A DNA stretch of 64,000 nucleotides from Melampsora larici-populina 98AG31 (Eukaryota; Basidiomycota; Pucciniomycetes; Pucciniales; Melampsoraceae): assembly GCF_000204055.1 (NCBI RefSeq), contig NW_006768769.1:784274-848273 (forward strand). The letters run 5' to 3'. The translations under genes and the position numbers were made by a program. The number at the start of each line of letters is the position of its first letter. Positions within the stretch are counted from its first letter, which is position 1. Positions 26,451-38,975 of this stretch are shown here, in pieces. The notes beneath the pieces are model-generated. The model was not told where the DNA came from, made no database searches, and saw only the letters and a list, made by a program, of their open reading frames with translations.

Positions 26451-27112
26451 ATGTTGCAACTGTTCCAACATGCTATTCGTGATATCTGGCTCTATCATAT
26501 TGATTTAGAGAGTGATGAGGCCGATCAATTAGGAGCCTTACATTGCAAATCGTTGGGTCTAAAGGTATACGTGGTCACTCCTTCTACTTTACAATAAGTA
26601 GTAATAACTGATATTTATGACGCCTTTAATCTCAGGCTCAAAAGGCGTACCTATTGCAAAGCATTGGGCCTGTGCGTGAAAACGATCCAGGCTGGTACTT
26701 CTGTGGATGCCCTACGGACCCACGCAACGAACGATACGTCTATGATTACAAATTCATCATGCAAGCGCCAGCTTCCGATCCGCGGAAAGAGCTGATACAT
26801 GCATTTATTCATTACGCATACGATGTTAGTCTTGGTAAAACCTTGATCTGCCAAATCGACTGTGACATTGAAGGTACTATCTCCAATGTAATTTGCTGTA
26901 ATAAAAGGTGAATAAACAATCTACCGATCTCTTTGATTACATTTATCTGATGGATTGTATATCAATTCCTTTTTACCTTTCCCACTGACAGTGATAAGAA
27001 AGGTAACTCCACGACTGAGATGGCGTTTTTCCACTTTGGTTGGGACCACGAGTGTAACAGCATATGTGACCTCCTCAAAGCCTCAGATGTATCAGTTCTG
27101 CGAGATGAATGA
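26451..27112 (+). CDS. small alpha-kinase-like protein (tentative)
   Basis: Exons 26451-26564, 26636-26907 and 26992-27112 sum to 507 nt (168 aa) with GT-AG introns. The middle reads HAFIHYAYDVSLGKTLIC, similar to the strand before the D-x-Q-G segment of alpha-type protein kinases, and the end reads FFHFGWDHECNSICDLL, like the H-x-C-N-x-x-C element near the end of that domain. The N-terminal lobe, the catalytic D-x-Q-G and a Gly-rich loop are not seen, so if the assignment is right this is a truncated or degenerate member. Upstream exons before 26451 may exist. Basidiomycetes carry expanded alpha-kinase sets, which makes a fragment plausible. Confidence 0.4.
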
Positions 27113-27522
27113 GTCCTTTCCACCACTTCATTTGTGTTTAAAGTTGGTTGTAACATCATGTTCATTTTCCTTTTTGTTATAATAAATTATATATAATAGG
27201 TTGCAGATAATTTTAACCTATGTTTATGCCAGTATTCGTCTTTAATTATCAGCGCTGGTCATCATACTTATAATTTCACATTCACAAAACTAAGTAATAT
27301 GACATTATGGCGAGATTAAGGACATTACTAAAAATTGTTGCTTCATACAAATATTTGCAAATTTATACATTTATAATCAATATAAGGAGTAAAAAATAAG
27401 ATAAAAATATTCACAAATGGAAACAAATAGGAACTATATACAGAAGAAGAATAAATATATTCATGATTTTTCAGCTAGAGTAGAAAAGAGGTACAAATAA
27501 GTCTCTTTCAAGAAAGAGATGA
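27113..27522. other. intergenic, convergent 3' ends
   Basis: A/T-rich sequence between two convergent genes, probably holding their 3' UTRs and polyadenylation sites. Confidence 0.4.
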
Positions 27523-29603
27523 TCAATTTTTGATCATCTTTTTCACTTTGGCCTTGGCCTCCTGAGCAGCTTCCCGTTCAGCAAATCGACGATCACCATA
27601 TTTCCATAGATTGTAAAATCTATCCTTACCTTGTTTTACAGTAACTCCAACGTTATTTGCAACATATTCATCTAACGTACGTCTGTCAATGCTATCCAGC
27701 CATCGGCGGTATCTCGTAGCAGTTGAGTAAGAGAAGTGGTCTTTGTGAGTTTGTCCAAACACCCTCTTCCACCCAGCGGTTATGGTCCGCTTGTTGGCCT
27801 CGTCTAGAAATTTGACCATGACGATCATGCTAACACCAGACGGCCAAATTCCATCATCAAAGTCGGAGCTTTCAGGAATGGACCTCAGACGTTTGGCAAT
27901 TCGCTTTGCTGGTTCTGGTTGGGGTTGATCAGTGGCATCATCAGCAGGAGTCGGAGTAGGATTTCTAGAGATGATTTTTTGTTTGGTGTGACCATGGTCC
28001 TTGTCCAATTCTTCTTCCTCATCAGACGTGAACAATTCTATAGCGTTGGGTTTTGTAGATTGCCTCATCCGCGCAGTTTCAACGGTCTTAGAGGAGGTTC
28101 CAACATTGCGGAGGTCGGGTGGTGTTTTAAAAGATTGATCTTCAAGCCACGGTAGCAATTTTTTAGTATCCATTAACTCAGTAAGTGAAGGTTTGACTAT
28201 AGATTTTATATGTGTTTCCACATCTCGACATTCGGAAGGGTCAATACCGGCGAATACCATAAATAATTTGCGTGTATCAACAGGATACCGCTCTCTATAG
28301 GTCATCATGATGTTAGCCTGATTATAAACCACCCGTAAACACTAGTCAGTAATTTAACACACTTGGAAATGTACATTGTGGAAGGCAGTGAGAAGATGTT
28401 TGGTCTTACCCAATCATTTTCGTCCTCATTCCATACTTTGAATAATCCTTTCCAGCTTTCACCAAGTAGCTCCTTCACCAAGGCTCGAACCTCTTCCAAC
28501 TCATCAAATGCAAAGTCTGGCCATGCTGTCACATTGGTTCAGATCATGAGAGGCTTGTCCTATGGATATAGTAAACCAGTAAGTAATTAGTCCTCTTTCT
28601 GAGATGACATGTAATATTGTGATTTCAATATTAACTTACTGTGGCAGTAATCCACAAATATATGGTTATATTACCATTGGCGTGTAAGTCTTGCTGAAGT
28701 TGAGCTCGGTCCTTGGCTTCCTTATCTAAGGCAAGGTCAATGAACTTTTGGTTTTCGATCACGCCACAGACACGCCGACTGATGTCTCTTTGACCTGGAG
28801 CAGGCAGAGGTGCGTCTCGACGTTCTTCCTGGCCAATCGTTGCAGCAGTTCCGTTGATGTTAAGATGGGTGTCATTAGCCTTGTGTTTCTTGCGCGCGGC
28901 GCTGTGTGCAGCGCATGAGTGTGGGTTGAGCGTATCACAGCACTAATTACACAAAAATTAGTTGGTCAGTTGCCTTATCGTCAAATGGTCTGAGATACAA
29001 AACTCACCGCTGAACACGCCCCAACTTTGCAGCTGTTATTCTTGCGTCAATTATGTGATGGCGCAAATTTTCCTTCTACGCCTTTGCAAGGAGATTTAGA
29101 TTTGGAATCTTTATTTGGTTTTTGAGTAGCGGGAGGCGTAGGAGGGGCTGGTGGGACGCCGTCCAACATCTGATTGAGTTGCATTGCCATTTGATGGTCG
29201 GCCTGGATTTGTAGTTGAATGGCGGATTGCTGAGTATTTCCAGTGAGAGCTCCGTTGATTTGTGATATCTTAGAACGGTATAGCTGCTTGGGAAACGAAC
29301 GGTAGTATCCCTTGTCAAATTTACACTAATATAAATAAAATAGGGTGTGAGCAACTTTCAAATGTTCTTGCGAAATAATTCACATTAGCAGCTCACGGTT
29401 ATACCTATCAAAGGATTTTGTGGTGTTTGTCGACTTGGAGTCCAATAGATAGTAGAATGATCCGGTAGATGTTGGCAATTTTCTGAAGTGCAGATCGTTC
29501 CGGTTGGATGTGGTGCTTTGATTAGAAGAGGTAACGGGTGAAGTGGAAACAGAGGTCTGAGGTATTTGCTATTGATGTAAGTTGTGTTTGTTTTTTTGGG
29601 CAT
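27523..29603 (-). pseudogene. decayed Cys-cluster hypothetical protein
   Basis: A multi-exon minus-strand gene. Reading in order: an upstream exon (29600-29400, poorly defined); an exon with YYRSFPKQLYRSKI, NGALTGNT and VPPAPPTPP; a Cys cluster (NNSCKVGACSA spliced to CCDTLNPHSCAAHS), perhaps zinc-binding; a helical stretch; TAWPDFAFDELEEVR; and a last exon (27523-28319) with an acidic patch, a basic patch (KRIAKRLR) and RYRRWLDSIDRRTL before a Lys-rich end. Two in-frame TGA codons interrupt it, at 29047-29049 just before the Cys cluster and at 28539-28541 before TAWPDF. Both could be CGA codons that lost a C. Function unknown; such proteins in rusts may be transposon-derived, which is inference. 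Confidence 0.55.
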
Positions 29604-31633
29604 TGGTATGTCAATATTATCAGGTGGGTATCAAAAGATTCGTTATGTGGTGTCAGTGTATTTGTACAAGGATCCAATCATGTCTGGTCCATGCCGGGCT
29701 TGCACATTGGTTTTGGTGATCTCTGATTATGGATTGTGATCGGCGTGATTGGAATGTGATCGATGATTGACTTTGGTGATGCGAGACTTTTGATAAGCAG
29801 CAGTCCGAATCATGACGGAAAAGGAAGGTGATGTTGATCTTGTTGGATGTTATGTGATACTTTATGGCCTGCAATGTCTGCATGTGGCAGTCATGGGTTT
29901 ACCCATCCCAATGTAGTAATTGAAATCTTGCTGTAATGGGATGTACCGACTGCGACGGGGTCCGGTATAATGTATTGCTCGCCCATGCTTGCGCTCGCTC
30001 ATGCTCGCCAAGTCCACTGTCCTTCGGTTACTCTCCCTTGTTTTTTCCCTTCAAACTCAATTTATTTTTGATCATACTCAAGACGCTTTGTGGGGTAAAA
30101 GGTTTGTTTGAATCTCATGGATGATGCCGTGAAGCAAGCAATATATTTTAATGCTTGATTTTAATGCTAATATTTAAGTTTCTTTACAAAGTGCTATGCA
30201 TTCTTTCAAAAGAGTGCTCCATTTGATGTAAGGTGTGATTTGGGCTCACTCCAACCTGGGTCCTTGCTTGCACCCTTGTTTGGTTTGCTCACCAGAACAG
30301 GTTCAAGATGCGTGTTGGAGATAGCTGGAGATAGACATTGGAGTTTGAATGAATTTGGTCAAGATTATGTAATCCGATGGACTCGAGAATAGATATGTCT
30401 TGAGAATGGGCTGGCAGCTGGGCAGCTTGATATCTTTTGTATTTGACGGATTGAAAAGTTACAAGAAGGACAGACGCCAAGGTTTCGCCTTTGTTGATGT
30501 TCTTAAACTGACGTCACATGACAATTGAGGCTGTGTGATGAGGGTGAGTTTAGTTCCCCTTTGAAAGATTCAAGAATACAACAACGTTTCGATCACACTG
30601 ATCATGGTAAGCACTTCAATCCAACTTCTTTCGTATTTGTTTTTGCTTATGATTCTTTTGATGAACTCAAGTCAGCATTAACGCAGCAGATTCCCAAATA
30701 GATGGCTGACTCAAGATCCGAATTGATTTGAATGAATTGAATTGAAGTCTTCAGTCTAAAATCGAATCAACCAAATTGATGAAAAAAGAAGATTGTTAAC
30801 GAACATTTGTAAGACGATTGACGACTGACTTCAAAATAAAGAACCGTACAATTGATTTGGTGGTGTAGGTTTGGAAGGACTGATTTCCATCTGATTCCTA
30901 TACCTGCCTTCTTGTTCAAGATCAAAACTGGTTTAACAGACTCTTTCTTTGTTAGACTTGATAGCTTTCTTCAATCTGTTTACAATTTACCTAACTCTCA
31001 ATCCTAAACGATCACTCTAATTTATTTGGTAGCATCAGCCTTGTTGAGCTTTGAACTGGTTGGTTTTTCTTTTATTAGATTATTATCCTCATCACCGTTC
31101 TGGTGATTTCCATCCTGGTTCTCTCCCTAGATCTCTTGGTTCGAATTCAATCATTAACTCTATCACTTTCATTTTATCAGCCAGATTACACATCATCATC
31201 GCCCTCGAACTCCAACCGCTCTTAACGACCTTTCATTTTGATTTGACTACTTGGTTTCTTCGAGGTTTCCTTTACTTTGGATACCTTTTCTCATCTGGTA
31301 ACCCATACATACCATCATACCTATCTCTGGCTACTTTTCATCCCGCCCAAGCACTTCCTTGGCCATCACGTCCATTTAATCGCTTCAATCGCATCAACCT
31401 TACGCCAAACACACGTGTGCATCGACTGTTTACTAATCGGTTCACCCCTTGCCATACGCAATTGAACTTGCTCATTTACAACCTAATCTTTTACCCCCCC
31501 TTCTTTCTATAGAGCGCTTTCGCTTGTGAAACGATACCTCTCACCAAATCCACAACATCCAGCACTGCCTCACACCTTCCTCCAACTCTTATTTCCCTTC
31601 TGAGATTGGGAATCAGCTAGCTCGCTTGTCCTC
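29604..31633. other. intergenic, promoter region of the TRP-like gene
   Basis: No gene recognised. The right third (about 31000-31630) is C/T-rich, as is common upstream of fungal genes, with a CT-rich leader directly before the next start codon. Confidence 0.4.
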
Positions 31634-33951
31634 ATGTTGTCAACTTTCTTCAAATCCTCAAAAACTGTCCCTCGGTGGACTAGTTCAATTCCCATTCTAC
31701 TTTCCCTCGTCTTACAAGTTACATCTCGGAGTGATGTCATTGGTAAGCTCCAGTTCCTTTTCACTTTTCACTCATCATCAACCGTTGACTTTTGCTATTT
31801 TCAATAGAAACGAGCTCAGTGTCATATTGCTCGACTCCTCAAGCTATCATCGTCGATACCTTTGATGTACGATACTACAAATCTAACAACTCGCTAGGAT
31901 TTGACTTGTCAGCAGCTTCAGTGTCGACAGGACTAAATCTCGAAGCACAACTCTCACTAAATGTCTATGGTCTCAACTCCCTCAATCTCTCAATCGATCT
32001 CTGCTCAGTGCTCTCCGGTGTATTGTGTCCATTACCAACGTATAACTTTACTGGATCGGGTGGTTATACTATTCCTGCTGCAAATGTCCCCTCGATCACT
32101 GGATTGGCCTGGGTCGTACCTGATATCGAAGCCGTCATCACGGTCGTTTTGACAGATACCAACACAAATGAAGCTGCTGCCTGTTTACAAGTTACTCTCA
32201 CTAATGGGCTCACCGTCGGTCTTTCATCGGTCTCTTGGCCTACAGCTGCGGTTCTTATTCTCAGCTTCGCACTCGCCACCGTTCATCCTTTCCAATTCGG
32301 GATTCTCTTTCTTTTACTCAGTAATCATTTGCAACACATGGCCATGTCCGGCATGATGAGCCTTAATTATCCCACTGGTTCGTTTTTTTACATTTTCAAA
32401 ATTCATACACATACTTTGATTGACACTTCTTTTCTCTTCCAACAGTGTTTCGTACATGGACTACCAACTTTGCATATGCCGTTGGCCTAATTCGATCTGA
32501 TGCCATTTCGCGAGCAGTTGACAGACTAAGAAGAGCTACCGGTGGAAATGGATTCTCAACCGCTCAAGATCTCGTTGCTTTCACATCTCGGCACTTCTCA
32601 CCTTACAATCAAGCGTCGGGTCCCATGAATTCAGAACAGGCGAGCCCTAACCTTGCATCTCGAACTGCTATCAGTACCCTCTTGGCTACCACCAAAGTTC
32701 TCATGGCCAACAGCGTAGAGAGAAAACCATTGGGCGAACTGATTGCAACGACTCCCAGAAATGATTATGTCGTTCCAGTCGTCACTACCAACACGACGTT
32801 ACTAGACCCAGGGCTATCAGCCTATGTCAATGAATTAGGATTTCCAGTCGAAAATGCTTTCACAGTGGTCTTTATGTGGACTATCATCTTGATCGCACTT
32901 GGACTCGCTATCACCGCCATTCTGGTTGCCTTTCTCCGCATTCGGCAAAGAAATTGGCGTACACCTATGCAGACTGTATCACGACACATCTCACCCGTCG
33001 GATTAAAAGCTTTGCTGTTTGTTTGGCCTCCGATCACGCTCTTTACTTGTTGGCAATGGAGGTTAGGAAGAACAGATGCTTGGTTGCCTATCTTTTTAAG
33101 TGTCATACTATGGCTTGCTTGCACTCTTGCCTTGGGTTGGGTTTCTTGGACTAGATTCAAGATTGGTAACAATTCAGATTTTGATAAGTTTGAGTCGCGT
33201 GAAAGTATTGGTATCTTTAAAGAAAATAGGTGGTGGGCTTTTTTTCCTTGGGGAATTCTTTGTTTTGTGAAAGTGACTGTAATCGGTTTTGGTCAGGTTA
33301 GTTCTATCACTCTGCGATGATGATCTGTTTTTCGAATCTTACACATTTTCTCATCCGTTCACTCTGTCATCTTTCTTAGGGTTGGGGTGAAAGACAAGTT
33401 ATAGCAACAATTGTTCTAGAGGCGCTACTTTTGATTTTCCTGATAGCTACCAGACCTTTTCAACAAAGACGATTCAACGTGCTCGCGATCATCCTTGGTG
33501 TACTCCAGCTTATCGAAGACTGCGTTTTGGTCACATTCGTACCGAGACAAGACGTTCAACCTATACCTCGAGCTGTCCTAGGCTTTGTACTCATCGGAGT
33601 TCAGAGTATTGGTTTCATCATCATATTCGGGTTCACTGCTGTGATCTTGGTACTACGTGCGAAATTGTATGTCCTCTACCTTAGATCCCCTCCCTTCATT
33701 CCATGTGATCCTGATTATCTCATCTTCGTACCACTTTTTTCTCCCTCAATAGCGTGTTCAAACAACAAATACTACGTTCGAACGATCCAATCGTTGTCGA
33801 TGGAGAAAAGGAACCGTTTTCACCTGAACCTAAAACCCATGAAATCCTTCATGTCGAAGCTGAACATCAACCGATCATGCACAACAGACAGCATAGTGAA
33901 CCGGATACAAGTACACTACATGATATTCCGATTTCACCACAAAGATCTTGA
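31634..33951 (+). CDS. ML-like domain / TRP-like channel protein (Flc family)
   Basis: Exons 31634-31742, 31808-32377, 32446-33296, 33380-33666 and 33753-33951 sum to 2016 nt (671 aa). The N-terminus is a signal peptide (IPILLSLVLQV), followed by an ML-like beta domain of about 140 residues with paired cysteines (SVSYCSTP, DLCSVL, VLCPLP, AACLQV), then a bundle of hydrophobic helices beginning with AVLILSFALATV. Later helices include WTIILIALGLAITAILVAF, LFVWPPITLFTCW, FLSVILWLACTLALGW and GVQSIGFIIIFGF. A polar cytoplasmic tail with EPFSPEPKTHE ends the protein. This is the architecture of the fungal TRP-like/flavin-carrier (Flc) family, linked to ER or plasma-membrane ion/FAD transport and cell-wall integrity. 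No frame breaks. The start ATG heads the signal peptide. Confidence 0.85.
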
Positions 33952-36385
33952 TCTTCATTCAAGACGTCGTCAAAAGGAATCATTCTCGAAAAAAACCAAA
34001 CAAGTCATTCAAAACTTCAAAACTTAGATTTCTAATTCGATTCATTTCTTACACCATCAGAACTTCTTTTTCAATATAATCTCAAAACTAAGTTGGATGG
34101 ACGTTTATCTATTATTTTTTTCATTAATATGAGTTGGTTTGTGAATGTGATGATTAATTATTACAGAAGAAGAAGGTATATTTTTTTTTAGAAGAATTTT
34201 TATTTTTTTTTCGCTCTCAAAGGAAATTCATTATTAATGGAAATAGCAAAACAGGTAGATTATAATCCATCATGAAGATCTCATGAACTTGTATAACGAA
34301 TATGATTTTTTTTATCACATCTGATCTTATTTAAACTGATGTGATTTTTTTCTTTTTTCCAATTGAATCGAAAAAAACCCAAACCCAAACTCCAAAAACT
34401 CATTAGTATTAATTCTTTTTTCTTTATATTTGTTGATGTATTATTATTATGAACTTTTTTTTATCATTATTGGTTCTGCATGCATTTTAAAAATCTTTTT
34501 GGACATTTTTTGCAACTTTTTTATATATATTTGAAAGTTTCATTTTTTTGAAAGTTGATTCTTTTTGAAAGTTGATTTTTTTTGGACTGGTGTGGGAGTC
34601 GGATACCAACTTGATTTGAGAGATGAAGTTGTGAGTATTGATATTTGAAGAGAGATGGAGGCAAGGAATTCCAGTTTCAGCTTATCGGCCGGTTTGTTTT
34701 GACAATTGACAATTGTCTTTTCTTATGTAATACCTTTGTTAAGATATCATATTGTGAAAATAATAATATGTAGCATAAAGGACTTGATAAGAATTTCGAG
34801 TTCAAGAGAATGATCAAACACAAGTAATGGTTCTGACTTTGGGTATGATTCTAAAGAAGCTCGAGAAAGGTTGTACCTATGAAGATTTGTAGGGTATATT
34901 TAAACATAAGCCGAAAGATGTGGAAGCTGATTGGAGTTTGTTGTTTGAGATAAGCTTTTAAAGCTTCAGACATCAATACTGGAAGAATGTTTTTGGCAGA
35001 ACTTATGTAGGAAGATAGTCATGGGCATTGGGCCCTTTGTGTAGCTTATGTTCATTTTGATCATGAGGTGTGGTGGTATTGTACAAAATGACCCATCGTT
35101 ACAATACTGCAGTGTGCGGATGGTAAGACGAGACACAAGTTCAGCATGGATTCCTAGCTTCTTCACCATTGGCACAACTAGGAAAAAGACTACTAATGAG
35201 ATATCAGGGATCTCGTATAATGGTATACCAAAACTACCTTTGGGATCAATTCCAGGTCTCGTAATGACCATCAACTTGATCATTGTCTTTCTTTAGGCAA
35301 GACCGGAAAACTTATTAATTGGGCAAGGTTTTAGTGAGGGTTTCTTTATTCACTTTTTCAATGAATTGGATTTTTTTAGTTGTGTTTATGTTGGTTGAAG
35401 TGTTACGTAGAAATGTGAAAGATGAGTTGGAATTGATTTATTCAAGAAACAATGGTCTACTGCAGGTTGGCTTTGGTTTTTTTATATAGCCATCATGATC
35501 TTCAGTAGTGGTACAATATTTAGGGTATCAAAGAAAAGACAAATAAAGGTTGAAGTAGCTAACTTGTAAATAATCAAAGACACCAGAAAGTATACTTCAA
35601 AGGTTTTTATAGTCTGAAGTTGTGGCTAGCTTGAAGCTTTAAACCTCACCTGGATATGGATATTCTTGAAGAGGGGTTCAAGGCTGTTGACACTTTCTAT
35701 GAAAAATCACCAAAAGATTGCTTCCTCAAGTGCTTACATTCTCTATCTTCACCATGTTCTGCTCTTCGTCTTTCTGAATGTAACACTGAAGCACTGGTGT
35801 AAATTCATAAATCTGGTATTATAATTTCAAAAAAAATACCATCAAGTTTCCTTAAAGACTGCTTGCTCCTACGAGGGTCTGCCTGGGTCAACCTGGTATA
35901 TATGTGGCTCAATAGGTTGCAGTTCCCAGGTTGGTGTTGGGCCTGATCCTGGACCGGGGCTAGACCTGAAGGAAGGCGCAAGATCAGGTGATAGTTTTGT
36001 TAGGTACTGTTAGGTTGTATCCAAGATACAGACTGTTACACTTGATCAGAATATGAGATGCTGCGATGAAGATGAAGTTTGAAGGATGGCTGTGATGAGT
36101 GATGAAGTGGCACTGCAGTGTGTTGTAGTAGTACTAAATCCGAAACCATCCGAGACGAGAGAAGTGATTTGAACCTGAGCCAAGAGTAAGACAGCCTTAA
36201 ACTAAAACTAAAACTAAAACTATGTATACACTTAACGTTCTTGACCGAGTCTCTCTCGTGACGTCTCAACTTGGTCATCGAATTTAAACTCAGCATCTTC
36301 TTAGAAACCATTTCCACGATTCTCAACTCATTCCATCAACTCTCTCAAACATCGAATACGAACACATATCACCATCTCAATCATC
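33952..36385. other. intergenic, no gene recognised
   Basis: T-rich to 34600. An open stretch near 34966-35296 is readable on both strands but matches no family and may be transposon debris. From about 36200 the sequence becomes C/A/T-rich, probably the promoter and leader of ERO1. Confidence 0.4.
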
Positions 36386-38975
36386 ATGTTTAACTCATCA
36401 TCTCAGCATTCATCATCATCATCAATTTACCAGAACAATCGAACAACAATCACTCTAACATTCATCTTCACTATCATCTCTACCCTCAGCAAATCTCTTA
36501 CAACAGCTTCAACTCTGACCACTCAATCATCTACTTCATCATTAATCCATCCACCTTCAACTCTCTGTTCTCAACCTAAAGGTTTAATCGAAGATGCAAA
36601 TTGTGCTTTTGAAACTATAGATGAAGTTAATAGAAGATTACATTCTCAACTTAATCAAGCTGTTCAATTACCAATCTTTCGATATCATAAAGTAATTCAC
36701 TTCTATTTCAATATCCGAATTCAATATCAATCTGATTTCGTTTTCTGTTCTTTAGGTTGATCTTTATAGACAATGTCCATTTTGGTCAGAAGATGGAGCT
36801 TGTGGTAATATAGCATGTGCAGTAGACGAATTAGATCAAGTAATCTCATTCTCTCATCACCCACTTCCCCTCAAAAACCTCGATTCAATCCAAACTGAAA
36901 CTAAACTTGTTGGATTTGCATTTTTTCTTTTGAATTTTAATAGAAAGATATACCAAAGTATTGGAGATCCAAAGAATTAAGTGGATTAAAGACGACCGAA
37001 TCGAACGACTTACCACCTAATCTAGAACAAAAACCATGTAATACCCAATCCAACGACCAAAACTTTTGTGTATTAGATGATAATCAAATCGAACCTTCAT
37101 CTCGTTTGAGTCAACCCATCAAATTTTCCTAAACCCCCAATTTCACAAACCATTTAAAACTAATCATTCGTTTTCCTTTTGATTTTTTTTAGAAAGCGTT
37201 TATGTTGATTTGTTATCTAATCCAGAAAGGTTTACAGGTTATGCAGGCAAATCAGCATCAAGAATTTGGCAATCGATTTATGAAGAAAATTGTTTTGATT
37301 TGATACCTAAATCGAAGCCTTCAACTAGTCATGAATTCAATAGTTTCTCGAATCCAGGTATCAAGGATTCTTCACTAACTAGTCCTAAATCGATTCCTGC
37401 GAATGTGAATGGTAGACTTACGTTTGAAAGGTATGGTGATCAAACTTGTTTAGAGAAACGAGTTTATTATAAGTTACTTTCGGGTAAGTCAAGCCGTCTA
37501 TTTAATCCCGAACAAACAGATCAATCATGATTAATAATTGGTTTTACGTTTTTTTTGATGACTTTTGGAATAGGTTTACATGCTTCTATTTCGATACATA
37601 TTTGTGATGAATACTTGGATCCATTATCAGGAAAATGGATTCCAAACCTACAATGTTATTTACAAAGGGTAGGATCACATCCCGAAAGGATCGAAAACCT
37701 ATACTTCACCTACACCTTAATGTTAAGAGCCTTATCGAAATCATCAGAATACTTGAGATCAGAAAGAGTCGAGTTATGTACAGATGATGAAGAATCAGAT
37801 GCAAGAACGAAACGAGTCTTGGAAGAATTGATCAGTACTTCTAAAGATTATCCTGGTACATTTGATGAACATTCAATGTTTATGAATTCGGAAAATAAAA
37901 AATCTCTTAAAGAAGAATTTAAAATGCATTTTAGAAACGTTAGTAGGATTATGGATTGTGTGGGTTGTGATAAGTGTAGGTTGTGGGGTAAGTTACAGGT
38001 TATGGGATTAGGAACTGGGTTGAAATTGTTATTTGAATATGAAGAAGGTGATCAATTGTAAGTGTCCCATTTTATCAAAAAAAAATATTCCATTACAGAG
38101 TTTTGATTTATTGATTATATGATTTTGGTTTTGGATTCAATAGATTTAATAATTTTCATTTAACTAGACCTGAATTAATTTCATTTATCAACACATTACA
38201 TAGATTATCTGAATCATTAGTAGCGGTTTCTAAGTTTAGAAAGATTTGGGAAAGAAGACAATTAGATGGAACTTTACCCAATGAAACGGTTCATGAAAGG
38301 TTTGATTCTAAAGTTTCGGGTGAAACGGCTTCTGCTATTGAAATTAAGGCAGGACTTGGACCTAGGAATCAAATTAAAGAAAGTGAAGAAGAAGAAGTCG
38401 AAAAAGAAAAGGAGAAGGAAATGAAAAAAGAAGAAGAAGAAAAAGAGAAGGAAGTGAAAGAAGAAGAAGAAGAAGAAGTGATGGTTCTTGTGGAAGAGAA
38501 AGGGTCTGATCGAGTAGATGAGGGTATTAACCGATCCATCAACCCTTCGATGTCTTCACCAAAGCAAAGCGTAAACCCCGAACAACTTACGTCAAGCTTC
38601 TCGGCAGAAACGCAAGAAAAAACCGAACCGATGTCGAAAACTCATATACCAGAACCGATGATTCATACAACCTCATCAGGAGAAGAAAGTCGATCGAATA
38701 AGACGAGTATCAAGAGTCTTGAAGAGTTTTTAAAACATCCTACTTTAGTGATGATTGAATCTAATAAGTTTTTAAAGATTTTGACGAACAGATGTAAGAA
38801 GACGTGTGAAGAATGGATCGTTTTGAGTTTTAATGAGTTTAAAAAATCGGTTAAAAGATCGGTTGGTAGGAATGGCAATCAAAATAAGAAAAGGAAAAGT
38901 AAAGGTGCTAAGAGCGTTGGAAGTCACGGTCAGAAGATCGGGTTGGAGAAAGTGGGCGAAAGGAATGAACTTTGA
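36386..38975 (+). CDS. ERO1: ERO1, ER thiol oxidase
   Basis: A flavoenzyme of the ER lumen that re-oxidises protein disulfide isomerase and drives disulfide formation. Exons 36386-36691, 36756-36839, 36944-37103, 37193-37483, 37574-38057 and 38144-38975 sum to 2157 nt (718 aa). A hydrophobic signal segment (TLTFIFTIISTL) follows a short Ser-rich start. The shuttle-cysteine region CPFWSEDGACGNIAC (C-x4-C) lies in exons 2, then YVDLLSNPERFTGYAG and RIWQSIYEENCF, family hallmarks, and the active-site CVGCDKC (C-x2-C-x2-C) with GLGTGLKLLF. After the fold comes an unusually long C-terminal extension of about 200 residues: a Glu/Lys repeat (codon GAA/GAG runs, 38390-38480), then Ser-rich and finally Lys/Arg-rich sequence, partly frame-sensitive microsatellite DNA. 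Only one copy is seen here. Confidence 0.92.

Noticed and set aside
34966..35296. Possible gene open on both strands
   Set aside because: No family motif and no splice-linked exons; probably mobile-element debris.
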